A stretch of DNA of 64,000 bases. It comes from Candidatus Phaeomarinobacter ectocarpi. GTDB taxonomy: Bacteria > Pseudomonadota > Alphaproteobacteria > CGMCC-115125. Location of the stretch: contig NZ_HG966617.1 in NCBI RefSeq assembly GCF_000689395.1, positions 1,892,677 through 1,956,676 of the forward strand, read 5' to 3'. Of the stretch, positions 9,062 to 17,307 are shown one piece after another. The position numbers were made by a program, and so were the translations under genes. Below the pieces are notes generated by a model. The model saw only the letters and a program-made list of their open reading frames with translations. It did not search any database and was not told the DNA's origin. Position 1 is the first letter of the stretch; each line of letters begins with the position of its first letter.

Positions 9062-9883
9062 ATGCCGATCACCCGCGCTGGCGACATTAACGTTTACTGG
9101 GAAGAACATGGGCCGGACGGTGCACCACCAGTGTTTTTCATCGGTGGCTCCGGTGGGGATCTGCGCAAGAAACCCAACATCATGGATGGACCGCTGGCCA
9201 AGTTGGCCCGCGTGCTTGCCTATGACCAGCGCGGCCTCGGCCAAACCGACAAGCCTGATGCCCCCTACTCCATGGAGCAGTATGCCGACGACGCAGCCGC
9301 ATTGATGGACGCACGCGGGTGGAGCAAGGCGCATGTCATCGGTGTCTCGTTCGGCGGCATGGTGGCGCAGCACTTTGCGCAGCGGCATCCTGAAAAAATC
9401 GACAGGCTGGTGATGTGCTGCACCTCGCCGGGCGGTGACGGCGGCAGCTCCTACCCCCTGCATACGGTGGCGGCCATGGGCGAAGAGGAACGCATTCGCT
9501 TCATGGCGCCTATTTCCGACACCCGCAGCGACGACGCGTGGCAAAAAGAAAACGCGGATCTGTTCGCCAGCCTGATCAAGATGCAGGTGGATGCAGAAGC
9601 ACCCTTCGTGGACGAACACCGACGCAGCGAAGGCGCACTGTGGCAACTCGAAGCCCGCAAGGATCATGATGCGTGGGACGGTCTTGCAACCCTGCCCCAC
9701 CCAACACTCATCTGTGGCGGCAAGTATGACGGCATCGCCACACCGGACACCCAGCAGCGCATGCTCGACCGCATTCCCAACGCGACGCTTAAAATGTATG
9801 AAGGCGGCCATCTGTTCCTGCTTCAGGACCGCGCGGCCTGGACGGACATCATGGCGTTTCTTGATCTGGATACTGACAAATGA
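9062..9883 (+). CDS. Alpha/beta hydrolase
   Basis: 273 residues. Nucleophile elbow GVSFGG with Ser96, the oxyanion region FIGGSGGD near 26-33, YDQRGLG at 54-60, a probable acid in the CGGKYDG segment and a late GGHLF histidine. The start at 9062 is preferred over 9008 because the fold begins there, though the ribosome site is weak. The gene overlaps the crotonase downstream by four bases (ATGA), implying translational coupling and a shared pathway such as hydrolysis of an ester or CoA-linked intermediate. Confidence 0.85.
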   Translation: MPITRAGDINVYWEEHGPDGAPPVFFIGGSGGDLRKKPNIMDGPLAKLARVLAYDQRGLGQTDKPDAPYSMEQYADDAAALMDARGWSKAHVIGVSFGGMVAQHFAQRHPEKIDRLVMCCTSPGGDGGSSYPLHTVAAMGEEERIRFMAPISDTRSDDAWQKENADLFASLIKMQVDAEAPFVDEHRRSEGALWQLEARKDHDAWDGLATLPHPTLICGGKYDGIATPDTQQRMLDRIPNATLKMYEGGHLFLLQDRAAWTDIMAFLDLDTDK

Positions 9884-10653
9884 GCATCCGCACTGAAACC
9901 GAAGAGACTGTCGGCTGGATCATCATTGACCGTCCCGAGCAGAAGAACGCCCTGACCACCGCCATGTGGGATGACATTCCCCGTGCCGTGGCAAAACTCG
10001 ATTCAGATGACAGCGTCCGCGCCATCATTCTGCGCGGCGCCGGCGACGACGCGTTTGCGGCCGGCGCAGACATTCGCGAACTGCACCAGATGGGCGATGA
10101 CCCAAAGGCGCTGGCGGACTTTGAAGAGAAGTTTGAAGCGGCACAGGCCAGCCTGGAAGAATGCAGCAAGCCGGTGATTGCAGCGATCCAGGGCCCGTGC
10201 ATGGGCGGCGGTCTGGCGCTGGCGCTCGCCTGCGACATGCGCATGGCAGCGGTCGAAGCAACCTTCGCCATTCCCGCTGCCCGGCTGGGTCTCGGCTATG
10301 CAGCCCCCGCCGTGGCGCGGCTGACCCGCGCCGTGGGACCAACACACGCGTTTGAAATTCTGGTCACCGCACGGCGCTATGATTCCCTGAGTGCCCACCG
10401 CCTCGGCCTGATCAATGACCGCCTGCCTGATTGGGACGTGTTTCGCCACGCCGAACAGGTGGCCACCCATATGGGCCGCAACGCCCCGCTCACCATGCAC
10501 GCTGCCAAGGCAACCATCACGGCCCTCAACCGCCAGGATGGATCATTGCAGGCCGCCGAAGACCTGATCATGCGATGCGGCAGCAGCGCGGACTTTGCGG
10601 AAGGCCGCAAGGCGTTTACCGAGCGCCGCGAGCCAAAGTTTCAGGGCCGGTAG
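9880..10653 (+). CDS. Enoyl-CoA hydratase/isomerase family protein (crotonase)
   Basis: 257 residues of the crotonase superfamily. The CoA oxyanion-hole segments are clear: FAAGADIREL near 58-67 and GPCMGGGLALALACD near 106-120. In the region where hydratases carry the catalytic glutamates (usually PE.KLG) this protein reads IPAARLGLGYAAP, so at least one canonical Glu is absent. It may therefore be an isomerase, hydrolase or other crotonase rather than a true hydratase. Translationally coupled to the upstream alpha/beta hydrolase. Confidence 0.85.
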   Translation: MSIRTETEETVGWIIIDRPEQKNALTTAMWDDIPRAVAKLDSDDSVRAIILRGAGDDAFAAGADIRELHQMGDDPKALADFEEKFEAAQASLEECSKPVIAAIQGPCMGGGLALALACDMRMAAVEATFAIPAARLGLGYAAPAVARLTRAVGPTHAFEILVTARRYDSLSAHRLGLINDRLPDWDVFRHAEQVATHMGRNAPLTMHAAKATITALNRQDGSLQAAEDLIMRCGSSADFAEGRKAFTERREPKFQGR

Positions 10654-10663
10654 CTCCACCACT

Positions 10664-10755
10664 CCCGTATCCCCGGACTTGATCCGGGGTCCACTCTCGG
10701 TCGCCATGCAGTTGATCGCTTGCGAGTAGGCCCCGGATCAAGTCCGGGGCTACGG
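10664..10755. repeat. Dispersed palindromic element, family 1, copy 1
   Basis: About 92 bp bounded by inverted 25-bp ends. Each end holds CCCCGGACTTGATCCGGGG, itself an imperfect palindrome; the right end is its reverse complement. The interior (ccactctcggtcgccatgca) recurs in copies at 42831 and 45938. It lies in the gap between two converging genes, typical of REP/BIME-like or MITE-like elements. Confidence 0.85.
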
Positions 10756-10765
10756 AGGTAGACAG

Positions 10766-11341
10766 TTACGGGAGCAACGGCTCGCCCGGCGTCACGGTCA
10801 GCGGCGTGTGCTTTTCACAGTCAAAAGTGTCCGCCGTCGTATCCGCAATCTGCTGCGCCACTGCATTGGCGTTCTCAACAGCTTTCGCATCCACATAGCC
10901 GATGTGACAGGAGCGCTCGCCGGGTGTTGCTGGCACCTTGGTGACAACCAGCACGTTGCCCTTGCCGCTCTCCTCACCCATGCCGCTATCGGTGAAGTAG
11001 CGCAGGATCATGGCGTAGGGTTCAAACGAGCCCGCAGCCACTTCGCCGCGCCATTCAGCCTTGGTGTGCACATTGTTGAAAGACGAAAGCGTCTGGAAAT
11101 GCATCTCGGTCTGCTCGCCTGCGCGGCGTGGCTCGACCCAGAACCGCAGGTCACCTTCCATCACTCGCAGCTCCCATCCATCCGGACCCGGACAAATGGC
11201 CTCATAGGCAGGCTCGTCGCCAAAGTCCTGACCTTGCGGGCAGGTCTCAAGGTCGATGTCGGAATACTTGCTGACCGGCTCTGCGGATGCTGTTGCCGCA
11301 AAGGCCGTGACGAACACGCCTGCGATGATGAGATGGCGCAT
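10766..11341 (-). CDS. Secreted protein of unknown function
   Basis: 191 residues from ATG 11341 (GGGGAG upstream). A clear signal peptide ends TASAEP. The mature part contains four cysteines (ETCPQG, AICPGP, ERSCHIG, FDCEKH), compatible with two disulfides in the periplasm. I recognise no family. It lies 41 bases after the DUF427 gene on the same strand and may be co-transcribed with it. Confidence 0.7.
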   Translation of the reverse strand: MRHLIIAGVFVTAFAATASAEPVSKYSDIDLETCPQGQDFGDEPAYEAICPGPDGWELRVMEGDLRFWVEPRRAGEQTEMHFQTLSSFNNVHTKAEWRGEVAAGSFEPYAMILRYFTDSGMGEESGKGNVLVVTKVPATPGERSCHIGYVDAKAVENANAVAQQIADTTADTFDCEKHTPLTVTPGEPLLP

Positions 11342-11382
11342 GATGTCTCCCCTGATTACTGCCCGCACTTGCCGGCGGGTTT

Positions 11383-11781
11383 TTAGTGTTCCTCGACCTT
11401 AATGCGATCGGTGTAGAAAGCCAGATGGTCCTTGATGTCTGCCCACTCGGCGAACGGGTCTTCATAGGTCCACACCGCGTTGACACCGGGCTCCCCGGCC
11501 GCAGTGACGGAGTAATAGGACGCCTGCCCCTTCAGGGGACAATACGTCCTGTGATCCGTCTTGGTCAGGCCGCTGAAATCAGCATCCACCGCCGGCACAT
11601 AGATCATCGGCGTGTAGTCGCCTTCGTGCAGCCGAATGGCATTGCGCGTGCGGGCGATCTGGATGTCGCCCATGGTCACCACCACTTCACCGGACACAGG
11701 TTCCAGCCGGATGCGGCCCGGCGCTTCCGCCAGCCGCGAGGGAAGCTCTGCGCCGGAAACCGTCTTTGATGTCGCTGTCAT
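11383..11781 (-). CDS. DUF427 domain protein
   Basis: 132 residues. The segment YTPMIYVPAVDADF followed by TYCPLKGQASYYS and VWTYEDPF is the standard DUF427 signature (PF04248). The family has a small beta fold and no established reaction. It is divergent from the SDR at 11880; the roughly 100-base gap between them presumably holds both promoters. Confidence 0.88.
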   Translation of the reverse strand: MTATSKTVSGAELPSRLAEAPGRIRLEPVSGEVVVTMGDIQIARTRNAIRLHEGDYTPMIYVPAVDADFSGLTKTDHRTYCPLKGQASYYSVTAAGEPGVNAVWTYEDPFAEWADIKDHLAFYTDRIKVEEH

Positions 11782-11879
11782 GTCGCGTTCCTTAATTTCG
11801 TCAGTCTGGGCTTGCAGTCATCGTCCAACCCCGCCTTATTGGCTGCAACAAGTTAAAGCACCAGCGAGGGAGAGCATTC

Positions 11880-12668
11880 ATGCGTATCGACGGACTGACC
11901 GCCATTGTCACAGGTTCCGCCACCGGCCTTGGCGCGGCCATTGCCATCAAGCTGGCAGAACGTGGCGCCAATGTGGTGATCAATTTTACGAAAAGTAAGA
12001 CCGAAGCCGAAGAGACCGCAAAAGCCTGCGAAGCCGCGGGCGGCAAGGCCGTTCTGGTGCAGGCGGATGTCTCCAAGGACGAAGACTGCCGCCGCATGGC
12101 ACAGGAAACGGTGGACGCCTTCGGGCGCATCGACATTCTGGTCAACAATGCCGGCGGCACCAAGTTTGCCGACCACAACAAGCTTGATGATCTGGATGCC
12201 GAAGACTTCCACTGGATCTACGGCCTCAACGTGGTTGGCCCCTACCAGATGATCCGCGCCTGCCTGCCGCACTTGAAAGAGCACGGCAAGGGCAAGGTCG
12301 TGAATGTGTCTTCCATTGCCGGTGTGGCGGGCATCGGCTCGTCGGTTGCCTATGCAGCCTCCAAGGGCGCGCTCAACACCATGACGCTGTCGCTTGCCCG
12401 GTCACTGGCACCGGAAGTCCGCGTCAATGCCATCTGCCCGGGCTTCATCGGCACACGCTGGTTCAAGGACAAGTTCGGCGACAACATGTTCCAGCAGATT
12501 GTGGCTGATCAGGAAGCCACCATGCCGCTGAAGCAGGCCGGTACCCCGGAACTGGTGGCAGATGCCGCGGTGTTCTTTGCCTGCGAAGGCGGCGAACACA
12601 TCACCGGCGAGACACTGATCACCGATGCCGGTATGCATATGGGATACGCGCCACAAGTCGCCCGCTAG
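11880..12668 (+). CDS. SDR, FabG-like 3-oxoacyl reductase family
   Basis: 262 residues. TGSATGLG at 11-18, NNAG at 90-93, VSS at 143-145 and YAASK at 158-162, ending GETLITDAGMHMG. It has the usual size and layout of FabG-like reductases, but with no acyl-carrier context here a catabolic role is equally likely. A GAGGGAG-like site precedes the ATG. The RidA gene follows after 40 bases and may be in the same operon. Confidence 0.87.
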   Translation: MRIDGLTAIVTGSATGLGAAIAIKLAERGANVVINFTKSKTEAEETAKACEAAGGKAVLVQADVSKDEDCRRMAQETVDAFGRIDILVNNAGGTKFADHNKLDDLDAEDFHWIYGLNVVGPYQMIRACLPHLKEHGKGKVVNVSSIAGVAGIGSSVAYAASKGALNTMTLSLARSLAPEVRVNAICPGFIGTRWFKDKFGDNMFQQIVADQEATMPLKQAGTPELVADAAVFFACEGGEHITGETLITDAGMHMGYAPQVAR

Positions 12669-12708
12669 GGCGCCGATAAGAAAAGTCGCGCGATCAAGGA
12701 GAAACAGA

Positions 12709-13104
12709 ATGACAATCACGAAACACAACCCCGACACGATGCCGGACGCCGGTGCCATGGGATACACACAGGTGACGACCACACCGCCGGGCGAGATGAT
12801 CTTCCTGTCCGGCCAGGTGGCGTGGAGCCGCAATGGCGACCCGATCCCTGAAGCCCTGGCCGATCAGTCCGCCATCGCCATTGGCAATGTGAAGAAAGGT
12901 CTCGAGGCGGTGGGCGCAAGCGCTGCCAACATCACCTCCATGCGGATCTATGTGGTGGGGCTCACCGACGACAATGCTGGCCAGGCCTATGCCCCATTGC
13001 CTGAGTTCTTTGGCGGACAGGCCCCCTGCGTCACCATGATTGGGGTGTCTTCGCTGGCATCGCCGGACCTGAAGATCGAGATCGAGGTTATGGCGGTCAA
13101 ATAA
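12709..13104 (+). CDS. RidA family protein
   Basis: 131 residues from ATG 12709 with an AAGGAG ribosome site. Visible RidA features are the strand MIFLSGQVAWS, the helix with VKKGLEAVGASAANITSMRIYV, and the C-terminal CVTMIGVSSLASPDLKIEIEVMAV. It lacks the conserved arginine of true RidA imine deaminases near the end (…SSLASPD… rather than …R…P), so its activity may differ. Followed by a strong terminator. Confidence 0.85.
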   Translation: MTITKHNPDTMPDAGAMGYTQVTTTPPGEMIFLSGQVAWSRNGDPIPEALADQSAIAIGNVKKGLEAVGASAANITSMRIYVVGLTDDNAGQAYAPLPEFFGGQAPCVTMIGVSSLASPDLKIEIEVMAVK

Positions 13105-13144
13105 CCCGCCCGACATATCGACTCACCAGCTCTGACGAGCACGA

Positions 13145-13172
13145 AAAACCGCCGCATTCGGCGGTTTTTTTG
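13145..13172 (+). terminator. Rho-independent terminator after the RidA gene
   Basis: Stem ACCGCCG / CGGCGGT with a short loop, followed by a run of seven T and preceded by a run of A. It may work in both directions. Confidence 0.88.
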
Positions 13173-13540
13173 TTATGTGACATTTTTATCGCCCAAAAAT
13201 GACGCAATGGTTGCGTTTTGGCGACGCGCTATATGCAGCGCAATAACTAGGCATTCGCACATGCAGCATAAAAACTGTGCACACGATTTGTGACGATGGC
13301 CATTACTTGGGCAAAACCCTTGTTAACTCAATACACTAGAGTCTTTGACGGAATGTCATAACGCTGGTAGCGAGGATTGAGGCCTAAAGCCACTCCTCCG
13401 GCGACAGGTCCTGAAACACGACTGGGGAATAGTAGTTTCCCGCCACGCAAAAACGGCTGTTTTGCGAACGCTACCGCTCACTCTGCTCCACAGCAAAGTG
13501 TAGCTGCATATCAAATGAGTAAAGAAGGGCTCTATATATC
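13173..13540 (+). promoter_or_regulatory. Long leader/regulatory region before the porin gene
   Basis: About 370 bases without a credible gene. It is AT-richer near 13180-13340 and then holds several short inverted segments. The clearest is CGCAAAA (13446-13452) / TTTTGCG (13460-13466), about 80 bases upstream of the ATG at 13541. A structured 5' leader or an operator array is plausible; I could not match it to a known riboswitch. No confident -35/-10 pair was found. Confidence 0.4.
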
Positions 13541-14317
13541 ATGAAGACTAGGGATAAGACTGGGACACTCTCAAAGCGCGGCGTTGCCACGGCAGCCTCT
13601 GCACTGATGCTCGCCTCTGCAGCAATGCTGGCGCAGCCGGCCATGGCTGAAGAAGCCGCTCCGGCCGTTGAAGAAGACACATCCATTTTCGGCGGTGAAC
13701 TGTCAGGCAATGTGGGCTTCTACACCGACTACATCTATCGCGGTGTGACACAGACAAACAACGAAGCGGCCATTCAGGGCGGCATCGACTGGGCACACAG
13801 CTCCGGCTTCTATGTCGGCGCCTGGGGCTCCAACGTTGACTTCGTGGACGGCGACCAGGCCTCCATCGAGGTGGACGGCTATATCGGCTTTGCCAATGCC
13901 ATCGACAGCATGCCCGAGCTCTCCTACGACGTGGGCGTGATCTACTACTGGTACCCGGGTGCAACCGAGAACCTGAACTACGACTTCGTCGAACTCTACG
14001 GCTCACTTGGCTATGACTTCGACTTTGCCGCTGCCAGCATCGGCCTTGCCTGGTCACCGGAATTCTTCGGCGACACTGGCGACGCGTTCTACTACCAGCT
14101 CGGCCTCGAAGTGCCGCTGCCTTACGACGTGAGCCTGGCAGGTGGATACAACTTCCAGGAGTTTGATGAAGGCGCACAGGACGATTACCAGGACTGGAAC
14201 ATCGGTCTTGGCTACACGCTCTACGGCGTCGACCTGAGCCTCGTCTACTCCGAGACGGTTGATCTGGGCACAAACGACAACGAAGCACTGACGTTCGGCG
14301 TCGGCTACGCGTTCTAG
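13541..14317 (+). CDS. TorF-type putative porin
   Basis: 258 residues. Signal peptide ending QPAMAEEA, then a beta-barrel-like sequence starting with GFYTDYIYRGVTQTNNEAAIQGG, the signature of the TIGR02001/TorF family of gammaproteobacterial and alphaproteobacterial porin-like proteins. It ends in an aromatic residue (GVGYAF), as expected for BAM recognition. It is very acidic and Tyr-rich. The family is often linked to nitrogen-source uptake, but nothing in the neighbourhood shows that here. It has its own long leader and a strong terminator. Confidence 0.85.
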   Translation: MKTRDKTGTLSKRGVATAASALMLASAAMLAQPAMAEEAAPAVEEDTSIFGGELSGNVGFYTDYIYRGVTQTNNEAAIQGGIDWAHSSGFYVGAWGSNVDFVDGDQASIEVDGYIGFANAIDSMPELSYDVGVIYYWYPGATENLNYDFVELYGSLGYDFDFAAASIGLAWSPEFFGDTGDAFYYQLGLEVPLPYDVSLAGGYNFQEFDEGAQDDYQDWNIGLGYTLYGVDLSLVYSETVDLGTNDNEALTFGVGYAF

Positions 14318-14359
14318 ACGCAAGGCTGACACCACACAAAGGAGCTCGTCCCTCCTTGC

Positions 14360-14402
14360 ACGGGCCGGATCACTTGGGGGAGTGATCCGGCCCGTTTTGT
14401 TT
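14360..14402. terminator. Bidirectional terminator between porin and hydrolase
   Basis: Fifteen-base perfect stem ACGGGCCGGATCACT / AGTGATCCGGCCCGT (14360-14374 / 14381-14395) with T-rich sequence (ttttgttttt) after it on the plus strand. Confidence 0.92.
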
Positions 14403-14403
14403 T

Positions 14404-15162
14404 TCAATCAGCGTCGGTGAGAAAGCGGATGACCTCGGCTTTGGTCACCTTGTCGCCCACCGCACGCATGTGATCGCGGCGCGGCACCACCACACACTCA
14501 GCACCGGGAATAAGGGCAGCCAGCGGCGCCGGATCACGGGCCACGTCGTCCGTCTCACCGGCGATGACCAGCGTTGGCGCTGAGATGGCACCAAGGTCAT
14601 TCGCCGTAAAGACCTTGCCGATGCCGCGAATGCAGGCCGCAAGGGCTTGTTTGTCCGCACCCGTCTGATCCGCAAACAGGCGGAAGCGGCGCGGCACTTC
14701 CTGGCTTTGCGTCGGCACGTCATCCTGCAGCAGGCCTTGCGCAATCTCTTCATTACGATGGCCCGTCTCGCGCAGCATGTTTTCACCGACGCCCGCCAGC
14801 ACCAGATGCGACACAAGCTCAGGGCGCTGTGCGGCAAGCACGGCAGAGGTGAATGCACCCATGGAGTAGCCCATGACGTCCACGGGGCCTGCATCCAGGC
14901 TCTCAATCACCGCAGCAACATCACCTGCCATCTCTTCAAGCGCATAGGCCGCCGAATCGTAAAATTTTGTGGTGCTGCCATGGCCGCGCAGGTCTGGCGC
15001 TACTGCGCGAAAGCCCGCCTGTGACAGAGGTTCAATCCACCCCGGCGCGACCCAGTTGGTGACGTGGTCTGATGCAAACCCATGAACCAGCATGATCGGA
15101 CGGTCGCCCGCCTCTGCTTCATACACATGAAGAACTGCGTCCCCGCGCGTTACCTGTTTCAT
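14404..15162 (-). CDS. Alpha/beta hydrolase
   Basis: 252 residues from ATG 15162. HGF oxyanion motif at 27-29, DLRGHG at 57-62, nucleophile elbow GYSMG with Ser100, late GETDD acid and a RRDHM histidine near the C-terminus. The catalytic triad is complete. Substrate unknown; sequence style is that of lactonase/esterase-like family members. It converges with the porin across a shared terminator. Confidence 0.85.
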   Translation of the reverse strand: MKQVTRGDAVLHVYEAEAGDRPIMLVHGFASDHVTNWVAPGWIEPLSQAGFRAVAPDLRGHGSTTKFYDSAAYALEEMAGDVAAVIESLDAGPVDVMGYSMGAFTSAVLAAQRPELVSHLVLAGVGENMLRETGHRNEEIAQGLLQDDVPTQSQEVPRRFRLFADQTGADKQALAACIRGIGKVFTANDLGAISAPTLVIAGETDDVARDPAPLAALIPGAECVVVPRRDHMRAVGDKVTKAEVIRFLTDAD

Positions 15163-15220
15163 CTTTTTCAGCCACCTTGAATGAGTGCGAGCTCCCCACC
15201 TAGCGGGTTTGGCGGCAACA

Positions 15221-15252
15221 AAAAAGGGGCGCGCCACATGGCACGCCCCTCC
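15221..15252 (-). terminator. Terminator of the lectin-like gene
   Basis: Read on the minus strand: stem AGGGGCGTGCC / GGCGCGCCCCT with one mismatch, followed by a T-run. It separates this gene from the hydrolase downstream on the same strand. Confidence 0.85.
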
Positions 15253-15273
15253 TGATTGCAGGCTGTGCCGGTT

Positions 15274-15810
15274 TTAGTTCCCGGCAGGAACGAACTTCCA
15301 GAGCTGACCGGACACGTTCTGGCAATTGTCCATGAAGGCTGCGCCACCAAGGGTCGACGCCGGATCAAACTTGTTGCCTTCAAGGCACTTGTTGTTGCCC
15401 TGAAACACGGTCTTCAGCTTGTACCAACCATTGCCAGCGGGCTCGAACTTCCAGAGCTGACCAGACACGTTCTGGCAATCATCCAGAAATGCCGCGCCGC
15501 CGAGAGCAGACGACCGGTCAAACTTGTTGCCTTCAAGGCACTTGCCTTCGGGCATCTGAAATGCGGTTGAAAGCCGGTAGCGGCCCTGCCCTGCTGGAAT
15601 GACGATCCACAGCTGGCCGGTCACGTTCTGACAGTCATCCATGCGTGCGGCGCCGCCCAAAGACAAAGACGGGTCAACGCGGCTGCCTTCAAAGCACTTG
15701 TTTTCAGGCGCCTGGAATTGTGTCTGCATGCGGTAGAATCCAGGAAAGTCCTTTGCCGCCAGAGGTGTCGTGATCATCGCCGCCAAAAGGCCGGCCAACA
15801 GGTATTTCAT
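15274..15810 (-). CDS. Secreted three-repeat QxW (ricin-type beta-trefoil-like) protein
   Basis: 178 residues with signal peptide ending PLAAKDF. The mature part is three near-identical repeats of about 51 residues. Each contains one Cys pair (39/60, 91/112, 142/163) and a QLW motif (66-68, 118-120, 169-171). A three-fold repeat with QxW at each strand pair is the hallmark of ricin B-type beta-trefoil lectins, so carbohydrate binding outside the cytoplasm is inferred. There is no attached catalytic domain. The repeats are unusually alike, suggesting recent internal duplication or selection for symmetry. Confidence 0.75.
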   Translation of the reverse strand: MKYLLAGLLAAMITTPLAAKDFPGFYRMQTQFQAPENKCFEGSRVDPSLSLGGAARMDDCQNVTGQLWIVIPAGQGRYRLSTAFQMPEGKCLEGNKFDRSSALGGAAFLDDCQNVSGQLWKFEPAGNGWYKLKTVFQGNNKCLEGNKFDPASTLGGAAFMDNCQNVSGQLWKFVPAGN

Positions 15811-15963
15811 ATTCGATGTCCAGTTCGCGTGTGTTTATCTGGGCGGAAGCAGCCCAATTATTATTGCCCCCGGCGCCACGTGACGCGCTTGGACCCTCTC
15901 TGTCAAACGCCGCATACGTCGTTTATGCTCAGGCCAGTCAAATAATGCATTGGAGCCCGAGCT

Positions 15964-17220
15964 GTGAGTGATCTGGACGCCCTCAAACGCGAAACCTGTG
16001 ACCGTATCGACGCCATGGCGCCGGAGCTGATCGACATCAGCCACCAGATTCACGCAAAACCCGAGCTGGCATTCCAGGAGCATTTTGCAGCAGGCCTGCT
16101 GGCGGACACGCTGGACAAACACAACCTGCCTGCCACCCGCAACGCCTTCGGCCTCGACACTGCCTATGCCGCGTCATTCGGGGACGGTGGTGCAGAAGTC
16201 GGCATCCTGTCGGAATACGATGCCCTGCCCGGTATCGGTCATGCCTGCGGCCACAACATCATCGCGACCACGGGTCTGGGCGCAGCACTTGGCCTGGCAG
16301 CCCTCAACGGCAAACTGCCCGGCCGCATTCGCTATCTCGGCACGCCGGCAGAAGAAATGGGCGGCGGCAAGGAGCTGATGGCCCAGGAAGGTGCCTTTGA
16401 CGGACTGGATGCCGCCATGATGGTCCATCCCGCAGGTATCGACCTTGAGACCATGCCGTGCATCTGCGTCAGCGAAGTGCGTGTGACCTATCACGGCAAA
16501 TCAGCCCACGCGTCCGCCATGCCCCATGCAGGCCTCAACGCGCTGGACGCGCTTGTCACCGCCTATCAGACACTTGCCCAGCTGCGGCAGCACATCCGTC
16601 CGACAGAACGCATCCACGGCATCTTCACCGAGACGGGACTTGCCCCCAACATCGTGCCGGACAAGGCCGCAGGACTGTTCTATGTGCGCGCCAAGAACGC
16701 GGGCGACCTAGCAGACCTCAAGGTGCGCGTTCAGGCGTGCTTTGACGCAGGCGCCTTGTCATCCGGCTGCCGAGCTGAAGTCGAATGGGCCAAGGCCGAC
16801 TATCTGGACATGAAGACAAGCTTTGCGATTTCCGAAGCCTACGTCAAAAACGCTGAGACGCTGGGACGCGACTTCGTTGACCTTGCAATGCTGCCCTCGA
16901 GCTCAGCGGGCTCAACCGACATGGGCAACGTTTCCCACCGGGTGCCGTCGATCCACCCGATGATCTCCTGCGCCCCCGCCAACGTGGTGATCCACAATCC
17001 CGAATTTGCAAAATGGGCCGGCTCTGACCTCGGCGACAAGGCCGTGGTCGATGGGGCCAAGTCCCTCGCCATGACGGCGCTGGATTTCCTGATGTCGCCG
17101 GACATGCAGCGACAGGCGAAAGCGGACTTTGAAGCCAGCGCTGACGTATCTCGCGATGCTGTATCCCGCGCCTACAACCCAGATGGCCTCGCCGACATTG
17201 GCGGGTGTGGCTGCTGCTAG
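15964..17220 (+). CDS. M20 family amidohydrolase (AbgB/aminobenzoyl-glutamate hydrolase-like)
   Basis: 418 residues starting at GTG. Metal-site motifs of M20 peptidases are present: HAKPELAFQE, YDALPGIGHACGHNI, GTPAEEMGGGK, and SAHASAMPHAG in the lid domain. The layout with a short dimerisation insert matches the AbgB subgroup that cleaves amide bonds of acyl-amino acids. The protein ends with an unusual Cys-rich tail, GGCGCC, not needed for the fold. It is probably transcribed together with the SDR at 17308. Confidence 0.87.
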   Translation: MSDLDALKRETCDRIDAMAPELIDISHQIHAKPELAFQEHFAAGLLADTLDKHNLPATRNAFGLDTAYAASFGDGGAEVGILSEYDALPGIGHACGHNIIATTGLGAALGLAALNGKLPGRIRYLGTPAEEMGGGKELMAQEGAFDGLDAAMMVHPAGIDLETMPCICVSEVRVTYHGKSAHASAMPHAGLNALDALVTAYQTLAQLRQHIRPTERIHGIFTETGLAPNIVPDKAAGLFYVRAKNAGDLADLKVRVQACFDAGALSSGCRAEVEWAKADYLDMKTSFAISEAYVKNAETLGRDFVDLAMLPSSSAGSTDMGNVSHRVPSIHPMISCAPANVVIHNPEFAKWAGSDLGDKAVVDGAKSLAMTALDFLMSPDMQRQAKADFEASADVSRDAVSRAYNPDGLADIGGCGCC

Positions 17221-17307
17221 CGGCGCCGACTTTCCCGCTTTGATGTTTCCCATCCCGCGACCAGCCAAGTAAGGTTGCCGCGAAAACAAAATGATGAGGA
17301 AACACCC

